In this document: positions 53,123 through 62,617 of the stretch, one piece after another
Layout: each line of letters opens with the position of its first letter
Numbering within the stretch: position 1 is the stretch's first letter
Assembly: GCA_014800895.1 (NCBI GenBank)
Contig: JAAVFG010000025.1
Location: forward strand, 18,458 to 82,457
Source: Bacteroidales bacterium
Lineage (GTDB): Bacteria > Bacteroidota > Bacteroidia > Bacteroidales > Muribaculaceae
Direction of reading: 5' to 3'
DNA length: 64,000 bases
Position numbers and translations under genes: made by a program
Notes under the pieces: generated by a model
What the model saw: only the letters and a program-made list of their open reading frames with translations
Databases searched by the model: none
What the model was told of the DNA's origin: nothing

Positions 53123-54904
53123 TCAAAGAAGTGAAATGACTTTCTCTGCAATCTTATCAGGTGTAAGTCCGAGCTCATTAAGGACATCCGCTGCATTGTA
53201 GCGGTTCAGGAAACGTTTCGGCAAACCAAGATTTACTACCTTAACCGGACTCTCACCTAACGCTGATGCGACTTTCTGTCCGAATCCGCCGTCAACTATT
53301 CCATCTTCGGCTGTCAACACTACCTTCTCCCCTCTCATCTTCTCTATGGCTTGCTTATCAAGATTTGAGACCTGACGAGGATTGATAACTGTAGCGTCTA
53401 CACCTTTACTCTTGAGTATCTCAGCCGCTTCAAGCATAGTGGAAAGGAATGTGCCGACACCGATAAGTGTCACATCCTTACCTTCCTTTACTACCTGATA
53501 CGGTGCATCGTTATAGTTTTCAAGAAGCTGCACACCCTCTACGTCTCCATATCCGCCTCCCGGAATACGAACCACAACAGGTGTTTCCCTTTGAGTCTCA
53601 GCCCAACGGAGCATGGAGATAAATTCATCCTTACCGCTCGGTGTAAGAACGAGCAGACCGGGGATGTTGGAGAGAAGACCAAGATCGAAGAAACCCAAAT
53701 GTGTCTCATCATTCATGCCAAACAATGAGCCGTACATTATAACGAAGGTGGCGGGCTGATGATTCAAAGCTATATCCTGACTGAACTGATCATAAGCTCT
53801 CTGAAGGAATGTGCTGACAACTCCCACTACAGGGTCAGCTCCACCCTTTGCAAGACCTGATGCCATTGCAATCGCCTGCTGCTCCGCGATACCTACATCC
53901 ACAAACTGCTTCCCTGCTTCCTTACGCAATTCCGGACCTAATCCGATCGCGCCCGGTGTTCCGGCGGTTATCAACGCCAATTTAGGATTCTCCTTTATCC
54001 TGCTACTCATGTGGGTGGCAAAGAGAGAAATGTAATCCTGCGGTTCTTCTGAGGGTGCAGTCTCCCCCAGAATATTTCCTGTCTCAGGATCAAAAGGTAC
54101 GGACCAATGGAATTTCTCCTTATCTGCTTCCGCAACGGGGAGGCCCATACCCTTCATGGTATTAATATGAACCACTACCGGATAATTTATATCCTTTACC
54201 TCTTCAAATGCCTTAATCAGACTTGGAATATTGTTTCCATAGTGCACATAGCGGTAAGCATAACCCATTGCTCGGAAGAGATTATTATCAGCAGTACCGT
54301 TAGTGTTACGAAGCAGTCTTAAATCGGCATAGATACCGCCGTGGTTCTCAGCGATACTCATATCGTTATCATTTACCACTACGATAAAGTTTGTACCTAA
54401 TGTTGCGCCATAATCCAACCCTTCAAAAGCAACGCCTCCACTTAGTGAGCCATCTCCTATCACAGCCACAACATTCTCTTTCCCACCTATAAGGTCACGT
54501 GCCTTTGCCAGACCGGAAGCTAATGCCACGGCAGATGATGTATGTCCTAATGAAAAGAGATCATATTCGCTCTCCTTTGGCTGAGTGTAGCCGGTGACTG
54601 TATCATATTTCTCCGGATTGGTGAATGCCTCCATACGCCCTGTAAGCATCTTATGGGGATACGTCTGGTGGGACACATCGAATACTATCTTATCTTCGGG
54701 AGTGTTGAATACATAGTGGAGCGCGATGATTGCCTCCACCATACCGAGGTTTGGTCCGACATGACCTCCATGATGGGATACTTTCTCTATCAGAGGGCGA
54801 CGCATAGCTGTTGCAAGACTCTTAAGCTGATCCATATCCATCTTCCGTATATCCGCCGGAGATTTTATCAAATTCAAGTCAATTTCTTGATCTGTCTTTT
54901 TCAT
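53123..54904 (-). CDS. DXS-like thiamine-diphosphate transketolase-family enzyme
   Basis: 593 residues. It is built like 1-deoxy-D-xylulose-5-phosphate synthase: HGGHVGPNLG (about 45-54), DVSHQTYPHK, GDGSLSGG with NDNDMSI for the ThDP-Mg site, GIAEQQ with the catalytic Glu, and STFLQRAYDQ. It differs from canonical DXS: it is shorter (593 against about 620-650), EQH is EQQ, and the RAG-type segment before THxGxFD reads YGSLFGMNDETHLGFFD. Bacteroidales commonly hold a second, shorter DXS-annotated paralogue; this is likely it. The true reaction is uncertain. It is a single gene on the minus strand. Confidence 0.75.
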   Translation of the reverse strand: MKKTDQEIDLNLIKSPADIRKMDMDQLKSLATAMRRPLIEKVSHHGGHVGPNLGMVEAIIALHYVFNTPEDKIVFDVSHQTYPHKMLTGRMEAFTNPEKYDTVTGYTQPKESEYDLFSLGHTSSAVALASGLAKARDLIGGKENVVAVIGDGSLSGGVAFEGLDYGATLGTNFIVVVNDNDMSIAENHGGIYADLRLLRNTNGTADNNLFRAMGYAYRYVHYGNNIPSLIKAFEEVKDINYPVVVHINTMKGMGLPVAEADKEKFHWSVPFDPETGNILGETAPSEEPQDYISLFATHMSSRIKENPKLALITAGTPGAIGLGPELRKEAGKQFVDVGIAEQQAIAMASGLAKGGADPVVGVVSTFLQRAYDQFSQDIALNHQPATFVIMYGSLFGMNDETHLGFFDLGLLSNIPGLLVLTPSGKDEFISMLRWAETQRETPVVVRIPGGGYGDVEGVQLLENYNDAPYQVVKEGKDVTLIGVGTFLSTMLEAAEILKSKGVDATVINPRQVSNLDKQAIEKMRGEKVVLTAEDGIVDGGFGQKVASALGESPVKVVNLGLPKRFLNRYNAADVLNELGLTPDKIAEKVISLL

Positions 54905-55144
54905 AATTATGATTTACCTTTCTTTTAGTTTTATATTATTATAACCCCTCGGGATATAAAGTAGTTTTAGAACCACCCAAATATAGGTGATTTTGGTAGT
55001 CTTATCTGTAATATCGATCAATGATATTTATGGGCTCATATCATACTTTATTACACTTTTATACGAATCAATCCTAAACTAAAACCTTTCACTCTCTCAC
55101 TATGTTATAATTTAAAGAAGTGTTTTCTAAATTCTAAAGTCTTT

Positions 55145-56353
55145 ATGGCAGAGATTCCACAAATCATCAATCATTTCACGGATGATGACCTCTATAAATT
55201 CACTATGTGTTGCGCAGTAATTGATAATTATCCGCGCACAATGGTGAAATATCAATTTAATGACCGTGACAACCGCATTTATCCAGATGGGTTTGCGGAG
55301 GAATTGCGCCGCCAGATCAAATTACTTGAAAACCTTCGGATCACCGATGAGGAGATCCGGTTTATGCAAAAGAGATGCAGCTTTATCCCTAATTGGTTCT
55401 ATTCCTTTCTTAAAGGTTTTCGTTACGATAGCAGCTGGGTTGAAATCGAGCAAGATGAGGAAGGTCACCTCTCTATCCGCTTCGAAGGAGCATGGAGCAA
55501 TACGATTCTTCTGGAAGTAAAGGTATTGGCTATTGTCTCGGAACTTTATTATATAATGTCGGGAGAAGATCGTAAATTCGATTATAAAGAATATTACGAT
55601 AAAGCTTCCGTCAAGGGTAAGAGGCTTATAGAAGGGGGATGTGTATTCTCTGATTTCGGCACAAGACGACGTGCTTCCTTTAAAGCTCAGGATATCGCCA
55701 TTAAAGCCATGACCGATATAGCTTCAACACTGGAGGGTCCGGGTCGTTTCATAGGAACGAGCAATGTTTATTTCGCAATGAAATATGACCTCACGCCCAT
55801 CGGTACGATGGCACATGAACTGATTTGTGCTATAGCTGGAATGTACGGACCGACAATGTCAAACCATAAAGCCATGTCCGTATGGTCAAAAACTTATAGA
55901 GGAGCCTTAGGAACATTCCTTTATGATACCTACGGCTGGAGGATTTTTTCTCTTAATTTCTCAGAAGATTACGCTAATATGTTCAAAGGGCTTCGGGTGG
56001 ATAGCGGAGATAATTATGAGCAGCTAAATCTTATCGTTGAGAAATACCGGAGCCTCAATATCGATCCATGCACCAAGCAGGTTGTCTTCAGTAATGGCCT
56101 AAATGTTGATGAAGCTCTGAAAATTCAGGAATATGCTAAAGGGAAATGTATTCCCTCTTACGGTATAGGAACACATTTTACTAATGATTTTCCCGGTGTG
56201 CGTCCGATGAATATTGTCATCAAACTGTTGGCAGTGAAGATAACGGAGTCCTGGCCTTTCTACTGCGAGACCTGTAAATTATCGGAGGACAAAGGGAAAT
56301 ATACGGGGAATAAAAAAGTGGTGGATCGTTTCAGAGAGATACTCCATTTGTAA
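55145..56353 (+). CDS. pncB: Nicotinate phosphoribosyltransferase
   Basis: 402 residues. It salvages nicotinate to nicotinate mononucleotide for NAD. The phosphorylatable His is in TPIGTMAHE (about 220), and GTSNVYFAM, KALSVWSKTY-like MSVWSKTYRGALGT and FTNDFPG are family marks. Length is normal for the bacterial PncB type. It is 51 bp before galE; co-transcription is possible but functionally unrelated. Confidence 0.94.
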   Translation: MAEIPQIINHFTDDDLYKFTMCCAVIDNYPRTMVKYQFNDRDNRIYPDGFAEELRRQIKLLENLRITDEEIRFMQKRCSFIPNWFYSFLKGFRYDSSWVEIEQDEEGHLSIRFEGAWSNTILLEVKVLAIVSELYYIMSGEDRKFDYKEYYDKASVKGKRLIEGGCVFSDFGTRRRASFKAQDIAIKAMTDIASTLEGPGRFIGTSNVYFAMKYDLTPIGTMAHELICAIAGMYGPTMSNHKAMSVWSKTYRGALGTFLYDTYGWRIFSLNFSEDYANMFKGLRVDSGDNYEQLNLIVEKYRSLNIDPCTKQVVFSNGLNVDEALKIQEYAKGKCIPSYGIGTHFTNDFPGVRPMNIVIKLLAVKITESWPFYCETCKLSEDKGKYTGNKKVVDRFREILHL

Positions 56354-56403
56354 GGGTTCTATTTCGTTAATTCTATACCTCACCCTATTAATAGATACTA
56401 ATT

Positions 56404-57435
56404 ATGAATGCAAAGAATAAAGTGCTCATCTCCGGAGGAGCAGGCTATATAGGTTCACACACCGCTGTCGAGCTATCGGAGGCGGGATATGATGTTGTCA
56501 TTATTGATAATCTCACTAACTCCGAGATAAACGCGATAGAAGGCGTAAGAAAAATTACTGGCAAAGATATCCCTTTTGAGAAGGTTGACACTTGCGATAT
56601 CAACGAATTGCGCAAAGTATTTGAGAAATATGATTTCGATACAGTTATCCACTTTGCTGCATACAAGGCGGTCGGCGAGTCAATGGCGCAGCCATTGAAA
56701 TACTATAACAACAATCTAATCTCCTTCCTGAATATAATGGAATTGATGAAGGAGTTTGACCGACCGAATATTCTCTTCTCCTCTTCGGCAACTGTCTATG
56801 GTGAAGCGGAGAGTCTTCCTGTCACAGAACAATCTCCTCGTCAACCGGCTACTTCCCCTTATGGCAACACCAAACAGATGTGTGAGGATATCCTCCGTGA
56901 TTCCTGTCGTGCATATCCCGGCATTTATGGAATTGCGCTCAGATATTTCAATCCTATCGGGGCACACCCCTCTTCTCTTATAGGTGAACTACCACGAGGC
57001 GTTCCCAATAACCTTGTGCCTTTTATTACACAAACGGCTGCCGGCATAAGGGAATGTCTCTCCGTTTTCGGAAATGATTATGACACTCCTGACGGCACAT
57101 GCCTTAGAGATTATATTGATATCGTAGATCTGGCGAAGGCTCATGTAGCGGCGGTAAGACGCATGACCTCCGGAGATATGCAGGAGAAATATGAGATCTT
57201 TAATATCGGCACCGGTAAACCGGTTTCAGTTTTGGAATTGCTCACGACATTCCAGGAGGTAAATGATATCAAAGTCCCCCATAAGATGGTGGATCGCCGT
57301 CCAGGAGATGTCCCTGCAGTGTGGGCAAACACTGACTATGCCAATCATGTCTTGGGTTGGAAAGCGGAGAGGACTTTGGCTGAGACTCTCAAATCCTCAT
57401 GGGACTGGGAGAAAAAGATCCGTAAGATTCAATAA
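56404..57435 (+). CDS. galE: UDP-glucose 4-epimerase
   Basis: 343 residues of the extended short-chain dehydrogenase family. It interconverts UDP-glucose and UDP-galactose (perhaps also the N-acetyl forms) for surface polysaccharides. GGAGYIGSHT (about 9-18) is the NAD motif, SSATVYGE holds the catalytic Ser/Thr, and SPYGNTKQMCED the YxxxK pair (Tyr about 151, Lys about 155). RYFNPIGAHPS and VFGNDYDTPDGTCLRDYIDI are GalE marks. A weak hairpin (57449-57485) follows. Confidence 0.95.
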   Translation: MNAKNKVLISGGAGYIGSHTAVELSEAGYDVVIIDNLTNSEINAIEGVRKITGKDIPFEKVDTCDINELRKVFEKYDFDTVIHFAAYKAVGESMAQPLKYYNNNLISFLNIMELMKEFDRPNILFSSSATVYGEAESLPVTEQSPRQPATSPYGNTKQMCEDILRDSCRAYPGIYGIALRYFNPIGAHPSSLIGELPRGVPNNLVPFITQTAAGIRECLSVFGNDYDTPDGTCLRDYIDIVDLAKAHVAAVRRMTSGDMQEKYEIFNIGTGKPVSVLELLTTFQEVNDIKVPHKMVDRRPGDVPAVWANTDYANHVLGWKAERTLAETLKSSWDWEKKIRKIQ

Positions 57436-57532
57436 CACGAAAGTAGATACCGGTAACAGAGGTCCATTCGACTTCTGTTATTGGTAAATAGTGATAATTA
57501 ATTTATATTCTGCGTAAAATTGCCACAAAAAG

Positions 57533-57563
57533 TTGTGATTTTATAAACATTTTCTTAACTTTG
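57533..57563 (+). promoter_or_regulatory. Promoter of asnA
   Basis: TTG (57533-57535), 20-bp spacer, TAACTTTG (57556-57563); leader about 36 nt. Confidence 0.7.
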
Positions 57564-57604
57564 CATAAGAAAACAGACAAATGTCAAAATAATAACCCTA
57601 AGCT

Positions 57605-58639
57605 ATGGCACTAATACTCCCCAAGAAATACAGGCAGAAAATTACACCTGAGACCACTGAAGTGGCTATCAAGTCAATCAAACAGTACTTCCAGAAGGCT
57701 ATCTCGGAGGCATTAAACCTTCGACGTGTCACTGCCCCTCTGTTCGTGATGTCGGGCACCGGTCTGAATGATGATCTGAATGGAGTGGAAAGAGCTGTTT
57801 CTTTCCCGGTGAAAGCAATGGGCGACCGCAAAGCGGAGGTGGTACATTCGCTCGCAAAATGGAAGAGAGTGAAATTGGGTGCTTATGACATCGCTCCCCA
57901 CTATGGTCTCTATACTGATATGAATGCCATCCGCGCTGACGAAGACCTTGATAATCTTCATTCCATGTACGTAGATCAGTGGGATTGGGAGCAGACTATC
58001 AACAGGGAAGACAGAAATCTCGCTTATCTCAAAGCTACTGTTGAAAAGATTTATGATGCCTTGAAGGCTACTGAGAAAATGGTGTATGATCAGTTTACTC
58101 ATATCACACCTCGACTTCCCGAGAAAATCACTTTTATCCATAGCGAAGAGCTTCTCAAAGAGTATCCTAACCTTACACGTGAGGAAAGAGAAAATGAAGC
58201 GGCAAAGAAATATGGTGCTATCTTCCTTATCGGTATAGGCAATCCCCTTTCCAACGGAGAGCCTCATGACGGACGCGCTCCGGATTATGATGACTGGAGC
58301 TCCAAGAATGAAGAGGGATATTACGGTCTCAACGGTGATATCATTCTGTGGGATTCAGTATTGGGAAGAGCATTTGAAGTTTCATCAATGGGTATCCGTG
58401 TGGATGAAGATGCTCTTGACCGTCAGTTGAAAATCCGCAACTGTGAAGAGAGAAAGGAATTAAATTTCCATAAGCGACTTCTTGCCGGTGAACTTCCCTA
58501 CTCTATCGGTGGAGGTATCGGTCAGAGCCGCCTGTGTATGTTCCTGCTTCAGAAGGCTCACATCGGGGAAGTGCAGGCAAGTATCTGGCCCGATGAACAG
58601 ATCAAGCGCTGCAAAGAAGCCGGTATTGAGCTATTATAA
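57605..58639 (+). CDS. asnA: Aspartate-ammonia ligase (asparagine synthetase A)
   Basis: 344 residues of the class II aminoacyl-tRNA synthetase-like fold. It makes asparagine from aspartate, ammonia and ATP with AMP formation. It starts ALILPKKYRQKITPETTEVAI; the segment LFVMSGTGLNDDLNGVERAV, WDWE and the C-terminal GGGIGQSRLCMFLL (class II motif 3 type with Arg) are diagnostic. Length is normal. Monocistronic with promoter and strong terminator; ammonia-dependent asparagine synthesis fits an ammonia-rich gut niche. Confidence 0.96.
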   Translation: MALILPKKYRQKITPETTEVAIKSIKQYFQKAISEALNLRRVTAPLFVMSGTGLNDDLNGVERAVSFPVKAMGDRKAEVVHSLAKWKRVKLGAYDIAPHYGLYTDMNAIRADEDLDNLHSMYVDQWDWEQTINREDRNLAYLKATVEKIYDALKATEKMVYDQFTHITPRLPEKITFIHSEELLKEYPNLTREERENEAAKKYGAIFLIGIGNPLSNGEPHDGRAPDYDDWSSKNEEGYYGLNGDIILWDSVLGRAFEVSSMGIRVDEDALDRQLKIRNCEERKELNFHKRLLAGELPYSIGGGIGQSRLCMFLLQKAHIGEVQASIWPDEQIKRCKEAGIELL

Positions 58640-58702
58640 GTAGCTACCGCGATTTGTGTGTACTGCTTGTGCGTACTTATTAGAACAAAGATAGATTTAA
58701 AT

Positions 58703-58736
58703 AAAAACTCAGGGTTATACACCTTGAGTTTTTTTA
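58703..58736 (+). terminator. Terminator after asnA
   Basis: AACTCAGGG / CCTTGAGTT stem with one G-T pair, 7-nt loop and a T run. Confidence 0.85.
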
Positions 58737-58817
58737 TACATCTGTCACAGCAAACCTTATACATTGCCATACGTTTTAAATACAGATAGGGAAAGTAAAA
58801 TAAAATCCCTGAATAAT

Positions 58818-60089
58818 ATGAATATCGCCCATTCCTCCATATTAGCTTTTTCATGCGCGCTTCTAATCACTCCTGTTTCCAAAGCAGAAGAGCGACAAGA
58901 CACTATAAATATCCTTTTCCACCAAGGTAAGTATAATATAGATTCAAAGCTTTTTGAAAACAGGAAGTCTCTTTCTCGTTTAGATTCTTTAAAGGATGTT
59001 TCCAATTTGAAATTACGCCATATAGATATTACCGGAGCAGCATCTCCGGAGGGGTCTGTGCCCCTTAACTATACTCTTTCTGACAAACGCACAGAAGAAG
59101 TATTGAATATTCTCATTGGTAAGAAAGGAAAATCCTCTCTCTCTAATATTAATATCACATCCAATTTCATAGGAAGGGATTGGAAAGGTTTACTGCTGAT
59201 GGTAAAGAGAGATCCGGATGTACCTTATAAGTCAGAGACTATCGGGTTATTGGAAAGTATCATTACTGAAACTCAATCCAATCCTGATAAAGAGGAGTAT
59301 GAATCCGAACATAACTTGGAAAAATTAAAGAGTCTGCGCGATGGAGAACCTTACGCTTATCTTTACTGTCATACCTTCCCGTTGCTTCGGAAGACACAGG
59401 TATTGCTAAATTATCATATCCTCCCTACCTTTGATGGAGAGGGTGTGATTCCTTACCTTGAAGTCGGTAAAATCAATCCCATCCAGAACTACGCATTCTG
59501 TCCTATACCGGCGCAAAAGAAAGAAGGCAAGAATTTCTACATGGCAATTAAGACTAATCTCCTATATGACGCAGCCGCTCTACCCTCGCTTTCTGCCGAG
59601 TTCTACTTAGGCAAGAATTTCTCTGTGGTCGGAAACTGGACTTATGGATGGTGGGACAAGAATAGCACTCATCGCTACTGGCGTGCCTACGGCGGAGACC
59701 TCGCTGTAAGATGGTGGTTCGGGAAAGAGGCAAATAAAAAACCTCTTACGGGTCAGCACATAGGAGTCTATGGAGGTATACTTACCTATGATTTTGAATT
59801 TGGAGGAAAAGGCATAATGGGTGGCTGGCCACATGAAACCCTCTGGAATCGCTCTTTGAAGATGTTTGGCGTGGAATATGGATACTCTCTTCCGGTTGCC
59901 AAAAGATTGAACATTGATTTCACTATCGGCATAGGTTATCTTACAGGTAAATATCTTAAGTATATCCCTGATAATGGCAGATACCTTTGGCAATCCACTC
60001 ACAAACTTAATTGGTTTGGTCCTACGAAAGCAGAAGTTTCCCTCACATGGCTTATCGGGAAAGGGAATGTAAATGTAAAAAAGGATTAA
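58818..60089 (+). CDS. DUF3575 outer membrane protein of a fimbrial locus
   Basis: 423 residues from ATG 58818 (a TTG at 58764 would add 18 unlikely residues). Signal peptide (SSILAFSCALLITPVSKAEE), an N-terminal half with OmpA-like peptidoglycan-binding features (ITGAASPEGSVPLNYTLSDKRTE), and a C-terminal DUF3575 domain (about 250-420: MAIKTNLLYDAAALPS, WTYGWWDKNSTHRYWRAYGG). In Bacteroidales this domain pair heads fimbrillin operons and is thought to anchor or export the fibre; the mechanism is not established. It reads 3 bp into the DUF5119 gene. Confidence 0.85.
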   Translation: MNIAHSSILAFSCALLITPVSKAEERQDTINILFHQGKYNIDSKLFENRKSLSRLDSLKDVSNLKLRHIDITGAASPEGSVPLNYTLSDKRTEEVLNILIGKKGKSSLSNINITSNFIGRDWKGLLLMVKRDPDVPYKSETIGLLESIITETQSNPDKEEYESEHNLEKLKSLRDGEPYAYLYCHTFPLLRKTQVLLNYHILPTFDGEGVIPYLEVGKINPIQNYAFCPIPAQKKEGKNFYMAIKTNLLYDAAALPSLSAEFYLGKNFSVVGNWTYGWWDKNSTHRYWRAYGGDLAVRWWFGKEANKKPLTGQHIGVYGGILTYDFEFGGKGIMGGWPHETLWNRSLKMFGVEYGYSLPVAKRLNIDFTIGIGYLTGKYLKYIPDNGRYLWQSTHKLNWFGPTKAEVSLTWLIGKGNVNVKKD

Positions 60090-60092
60090 TGT

Positions 60093-61118
60093 ATGAAAAC
60101 ACAATATGATAAATATTTCGGTAAACTTAGAAAGATATGGACTGAGAGAATATCAGGTAGCCTAATTGTGATAGCGCTGTCCGCACTCTCGACGCTTGGC
60201 TCCCTCACTTCCTGCCGCCATAAATATCTTGACTTCGAGGAGGTGCCGATGACAGAACTCGATGTTGTGTTTGACTGGTCGAAGGCTCCTGATGCAACCC
60301 CGGAATCTATGGCTGTTTATTTCTATGATACGCAGACAAGAAGCGAGGTACAGGCTCTCCGTTATGATTTTCCCAATAAGTCAGGAGGTGAAATCAAACT
60401 TCCATTTAGCAATTATTCCGCTATCGCATTAAACTCGGACAATACGCACTGGGCTCATTTCCGAAATAGTGACGACATTGACAATTTTGAGATTTACACC
60501 AATGAGTCCTCGCATCTCCCGACTTCCGGTCTCGCCATAAAATCAATACCTCGTGCAAAAGATGCGGAAGATGAGGTAATTGTTGAAACTCCGGAAATGT
60601 TCTGGACTGCTCGTCGTGATTCCCTTTCCCTTTCTCCCGGAGATAAACGGAAAACTTTCACCTTTTACCCTGAAGAAGGGGTCTGTCATTACAAGGTGAT
60701 TGTAAGAAACATTTCTAATTTCTCTTCAATAGAGGGCTCCGCTATCGATGCCACACTCTCCGGAATGTCCGGAGGCTTTTTGCATGGTAGCAAGCAACCG
60801 ACTGACAGTAAATGCACTCTCCCATTTTATCTTATCAAAGATGAAGATACAGAAACCTTGCATGGTGAATTCCTTACTTTCGGAGAATCTCCTGTCACAC
60901 ATAACCCTCATAAACTTGCCCTCTACATTATAATGTCGGATGGCAAACGTAATCTTTATAGTTACGATGTAGCCTCTCAAATCTATAATGCTCCCGACCC
61001 TAAACATGTCAATATCATTGTGGATGGGCTCTCTCTTCCGACTCCCGTACCTGAAAGCGGAGGTCTGAATCCCAGCGTTTCCGACTGGGACTCAATAGAT
61101 ATAGATATTCAAATGTAA
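60093..61118 (+). CDS. DUF5119 lipoprotein of the fimbrial locus
   Basis: 341 residues. A long N-terminal signal ends in a lipobox LTSC (Cys about 41), and the mature part begins RHKYLDFE with the family's VVFDWSKAPDATPESM segment (about 57-72). A beta-sandwich-like middle (PFSNYSAIALNSDN) resembles Mfa2/FimB anchor subunits. It lies 3 bp after the DUF3575 gene and is co-transcribed. Such proteins usually anchor or cap Bacteroidetes type V-like pili; here this is inference. Confidence 0.82.
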   Translation: MKTQYDKYFGKLRKIWTERISGSLIVIALSALSTLGSLTSCRHKYLDFEEVPMTELDVVFDWSKAPDATPESMAVYFYDTQTRSEVQALRYDFPNKSGGEIKLPFSNYSAIALNSDNTHWAHFRNSDDIDNFEIYTNESSHLPTSGLAIKSIPRAKDAEDEVIVETPEMFWTARRDSLSLSPGDKRKTFTFYPEEGVCHYKVIVRNISNFSSIEGSAIDATLSGMSGGFLHGSKQPTDSKCTLPFYLIKDEDTETLHGEFLTFGESPVTHNPHKLALYIIMSDGKRNLYSYDVASQIYNAPDPKHVNIIVDGLSLPTPVPESGGLNPSVSDWDSIDIDIQM

Positions 61119-61133
61119 AAAGATGCGGAAATC

Positions 61134-61445
61134 ATGGCATGTAATATAGATTATATTGAGCACCTTTGCAATGTGCTTTCCTCATTCGGAGAGGTGCGCT
61201 ATCGTAAGATGATGGGAGATTACGTAATCTACCTGAATGAAAAGTGTATAATAACTGCGTGCGACAACATGGCATTTATCAAGCAACTCCCTTGTTTGGA
61301 GGGAATAATGCAGAATGTTGAGACAGGTCATCCCTACGAGGGAGCCAAAGAAGCCTATATTCTTGATACTTCTGATCATATTCTTTTAAAGAAAGTAATT
61401 CCTATCCTTTGGAATAATCTACCTTTTCCAAAAAAGAAAAAATGA
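61134..61445 (+). CDS. TfoX N-terminal domain protein
   Basis: 103 residues with the TfoX_N fold pattern: FGEVRYRKMMGDYVIYLNEKCI near the N-terminus, then NMAFIKQLPCLEGIM, GHPYEGAKEAYILD and a basic Lys-only tail. Stand-alone TfoX_N proteins are of unknown role; TfoX in Gammaproteobacteria drives competence, but nothing here shows that. It lies 15 bp after DUF5119 and 99 bp before the first fimbrillin, thus inside the fimbrial locus, an unusual place for it. Confidence 0.82.
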   Translation: MACNIDYIEHLCNVLSSFGEVRYRKMMGDYVIYLNEKCIITACDNMAFIKQLPCLEGIMQNVETGHPYEGAKEAYILDTSDHILLKKVIPILWNNLPFPKKKK

Positions 61446-61544
61446 GAAAAGTTTCAAATATCTTAATATGACTGTAAAGAATATAAGGAGTTCAGCGCAA
61501 ACTATTAAGAAAGTTAAACGTTCTAATTAAAGAAGCTAATAATA

Positions 61545-62603
61545 ATGACTACTATGAAAACAACATATTACTTCCTTGGCGCTCTTGCAATGTTCGCGCT
61601 TGCCTCTTGTTCCAATGATCAGGAAACTGAATTCAATAAAACCGGTTCTATAAGCTTCCGCTCAGCAATCGGCACTCGTGCCACCGAGACAACGACCGCT
61701 AATCTGAAAGAGTTTAAAGTCTCTGCTTTTTTAAATAATGCGCCTTTCTTTAATTCTTTAACATTCACCAAAGGAGAGGATGACCTCTTCGTTTCGTCTC
61801 CCGTCTACAACTGGCCCGGAGATGGAAGTAATCTCGACTTCTACGCTTATTCCCCTATGAATCCCCGCGGCACGCTTACACTGAATGATAATCAGAAAGT
61901 GCTGGCTGACTTCTCACCTGAAACCAATCCACAGAATCAGGTAGATTTCATCACCGCAGATACTATAGGAAATAAAGATACGAACGCGGGGGTCGGCGTG
62001 CCTTTAACGTTCAAACATCGTCTTTCACAGATAGTGGTGCGTGCCAAGAGCGATAACAAGGCATATATCTTCAAAGTGACAGGTGTCAAGATCGCAAATG
62101 TCAAATCTACAGGCAGTTTTGATTTCTCTTCCAAGAAATGGACACTTCAAGATGCTCTCGCTGACTATAGCGAAAACTATAATGATACCATCACACTGGG
62201 GGCAACTCCTGTAAATATCATGGACAAAGTGGGAGGTCCGATGATGCTCATCCCCCAGCAGTTGACCGGCTGGAACAATGATACTGATAAGACAAACAGC
62301 CAAAACGGAGCTTACCTTGCAGTTAAACTTCAGATCAACACTGTAGCAGGCGCGCAGGTATTCCCCTTCCCTTCTGATGCAAAAACAGTTTGGGCCGCAA
62401 TTCCTATCAAGGATAACTGGGAAGCAGGAAATTGTTATGTTTACAATCTTGACTTCACCCATGGCGCCGGTCACACCGATCCTAAGGATCCTACCCCCGG
62501 CACTCCTATCCTTGATGGTGAGATCAAATTTAATGTAGATGTCACTCCATGGGCTGAATATCCCGTGGATATCACTCCTACTCCCGTCTCAAGTCAGAAA
62601 TAA
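61545..62603 (+). CDS. Fimbrillin-family lipoprotein 1
   Basis: 352 residues (a second ATG at 61554 is possible). A lipoprotein signal has box LASC (Cys about 22), followed by a short NDQETEF pro-region typical of fimbrillins, which in Porphyromonas are processed by proteases before polymerisation. The mature part shows the Mfa-like_1 pattern: SFRSAIGTRAT, YNWPGDGSNLDFYAYSP and TFKHRLSQIVVRA. The C-terminal end is proline-rich (DPKDPTPGTP). It is likely a major fibre subunit. A relative follows immediately. Confidence 0.88.
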   Translation: MTTMKTTYYFLGALAMFALASCSNDQETEFNKTGSISFRSAIGTRATETTTANLKEFKVSAFLNNAPFFNSLTFTKGEDDLFVSSPVYNWPGDGSNLDFYAYSPMNPRGTLTLNDNQKVLADFSPETNPQNQVDFITADTIGNKDTNAGVGVPLTFKHRLSQIVVRAKSDNKAYIFKVTGVKIANVKSTGSFDFSSKKWTLQDALADYSENYNDTITLGATPVNIMDKVGGPMMLIPQQLTGWNNDTDKTNSQNGAYLAVKLQINTVAGAQVFPFPSDAKTVWAAIPIKDNWEAGNCYVYNLDFTHGAGHTDPKDPTPGTPILDGEIKFNVDVTPWAEYPVDITPTPVSSQK

Positions 62604-62617
62604 TTCCTTTTTCCTCA

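Noticed and set aside
57449..57485. Terminator after galE
   Set aside because: The hairpin contains two consecutive wobble pairs and no T run follows; too weak to call.
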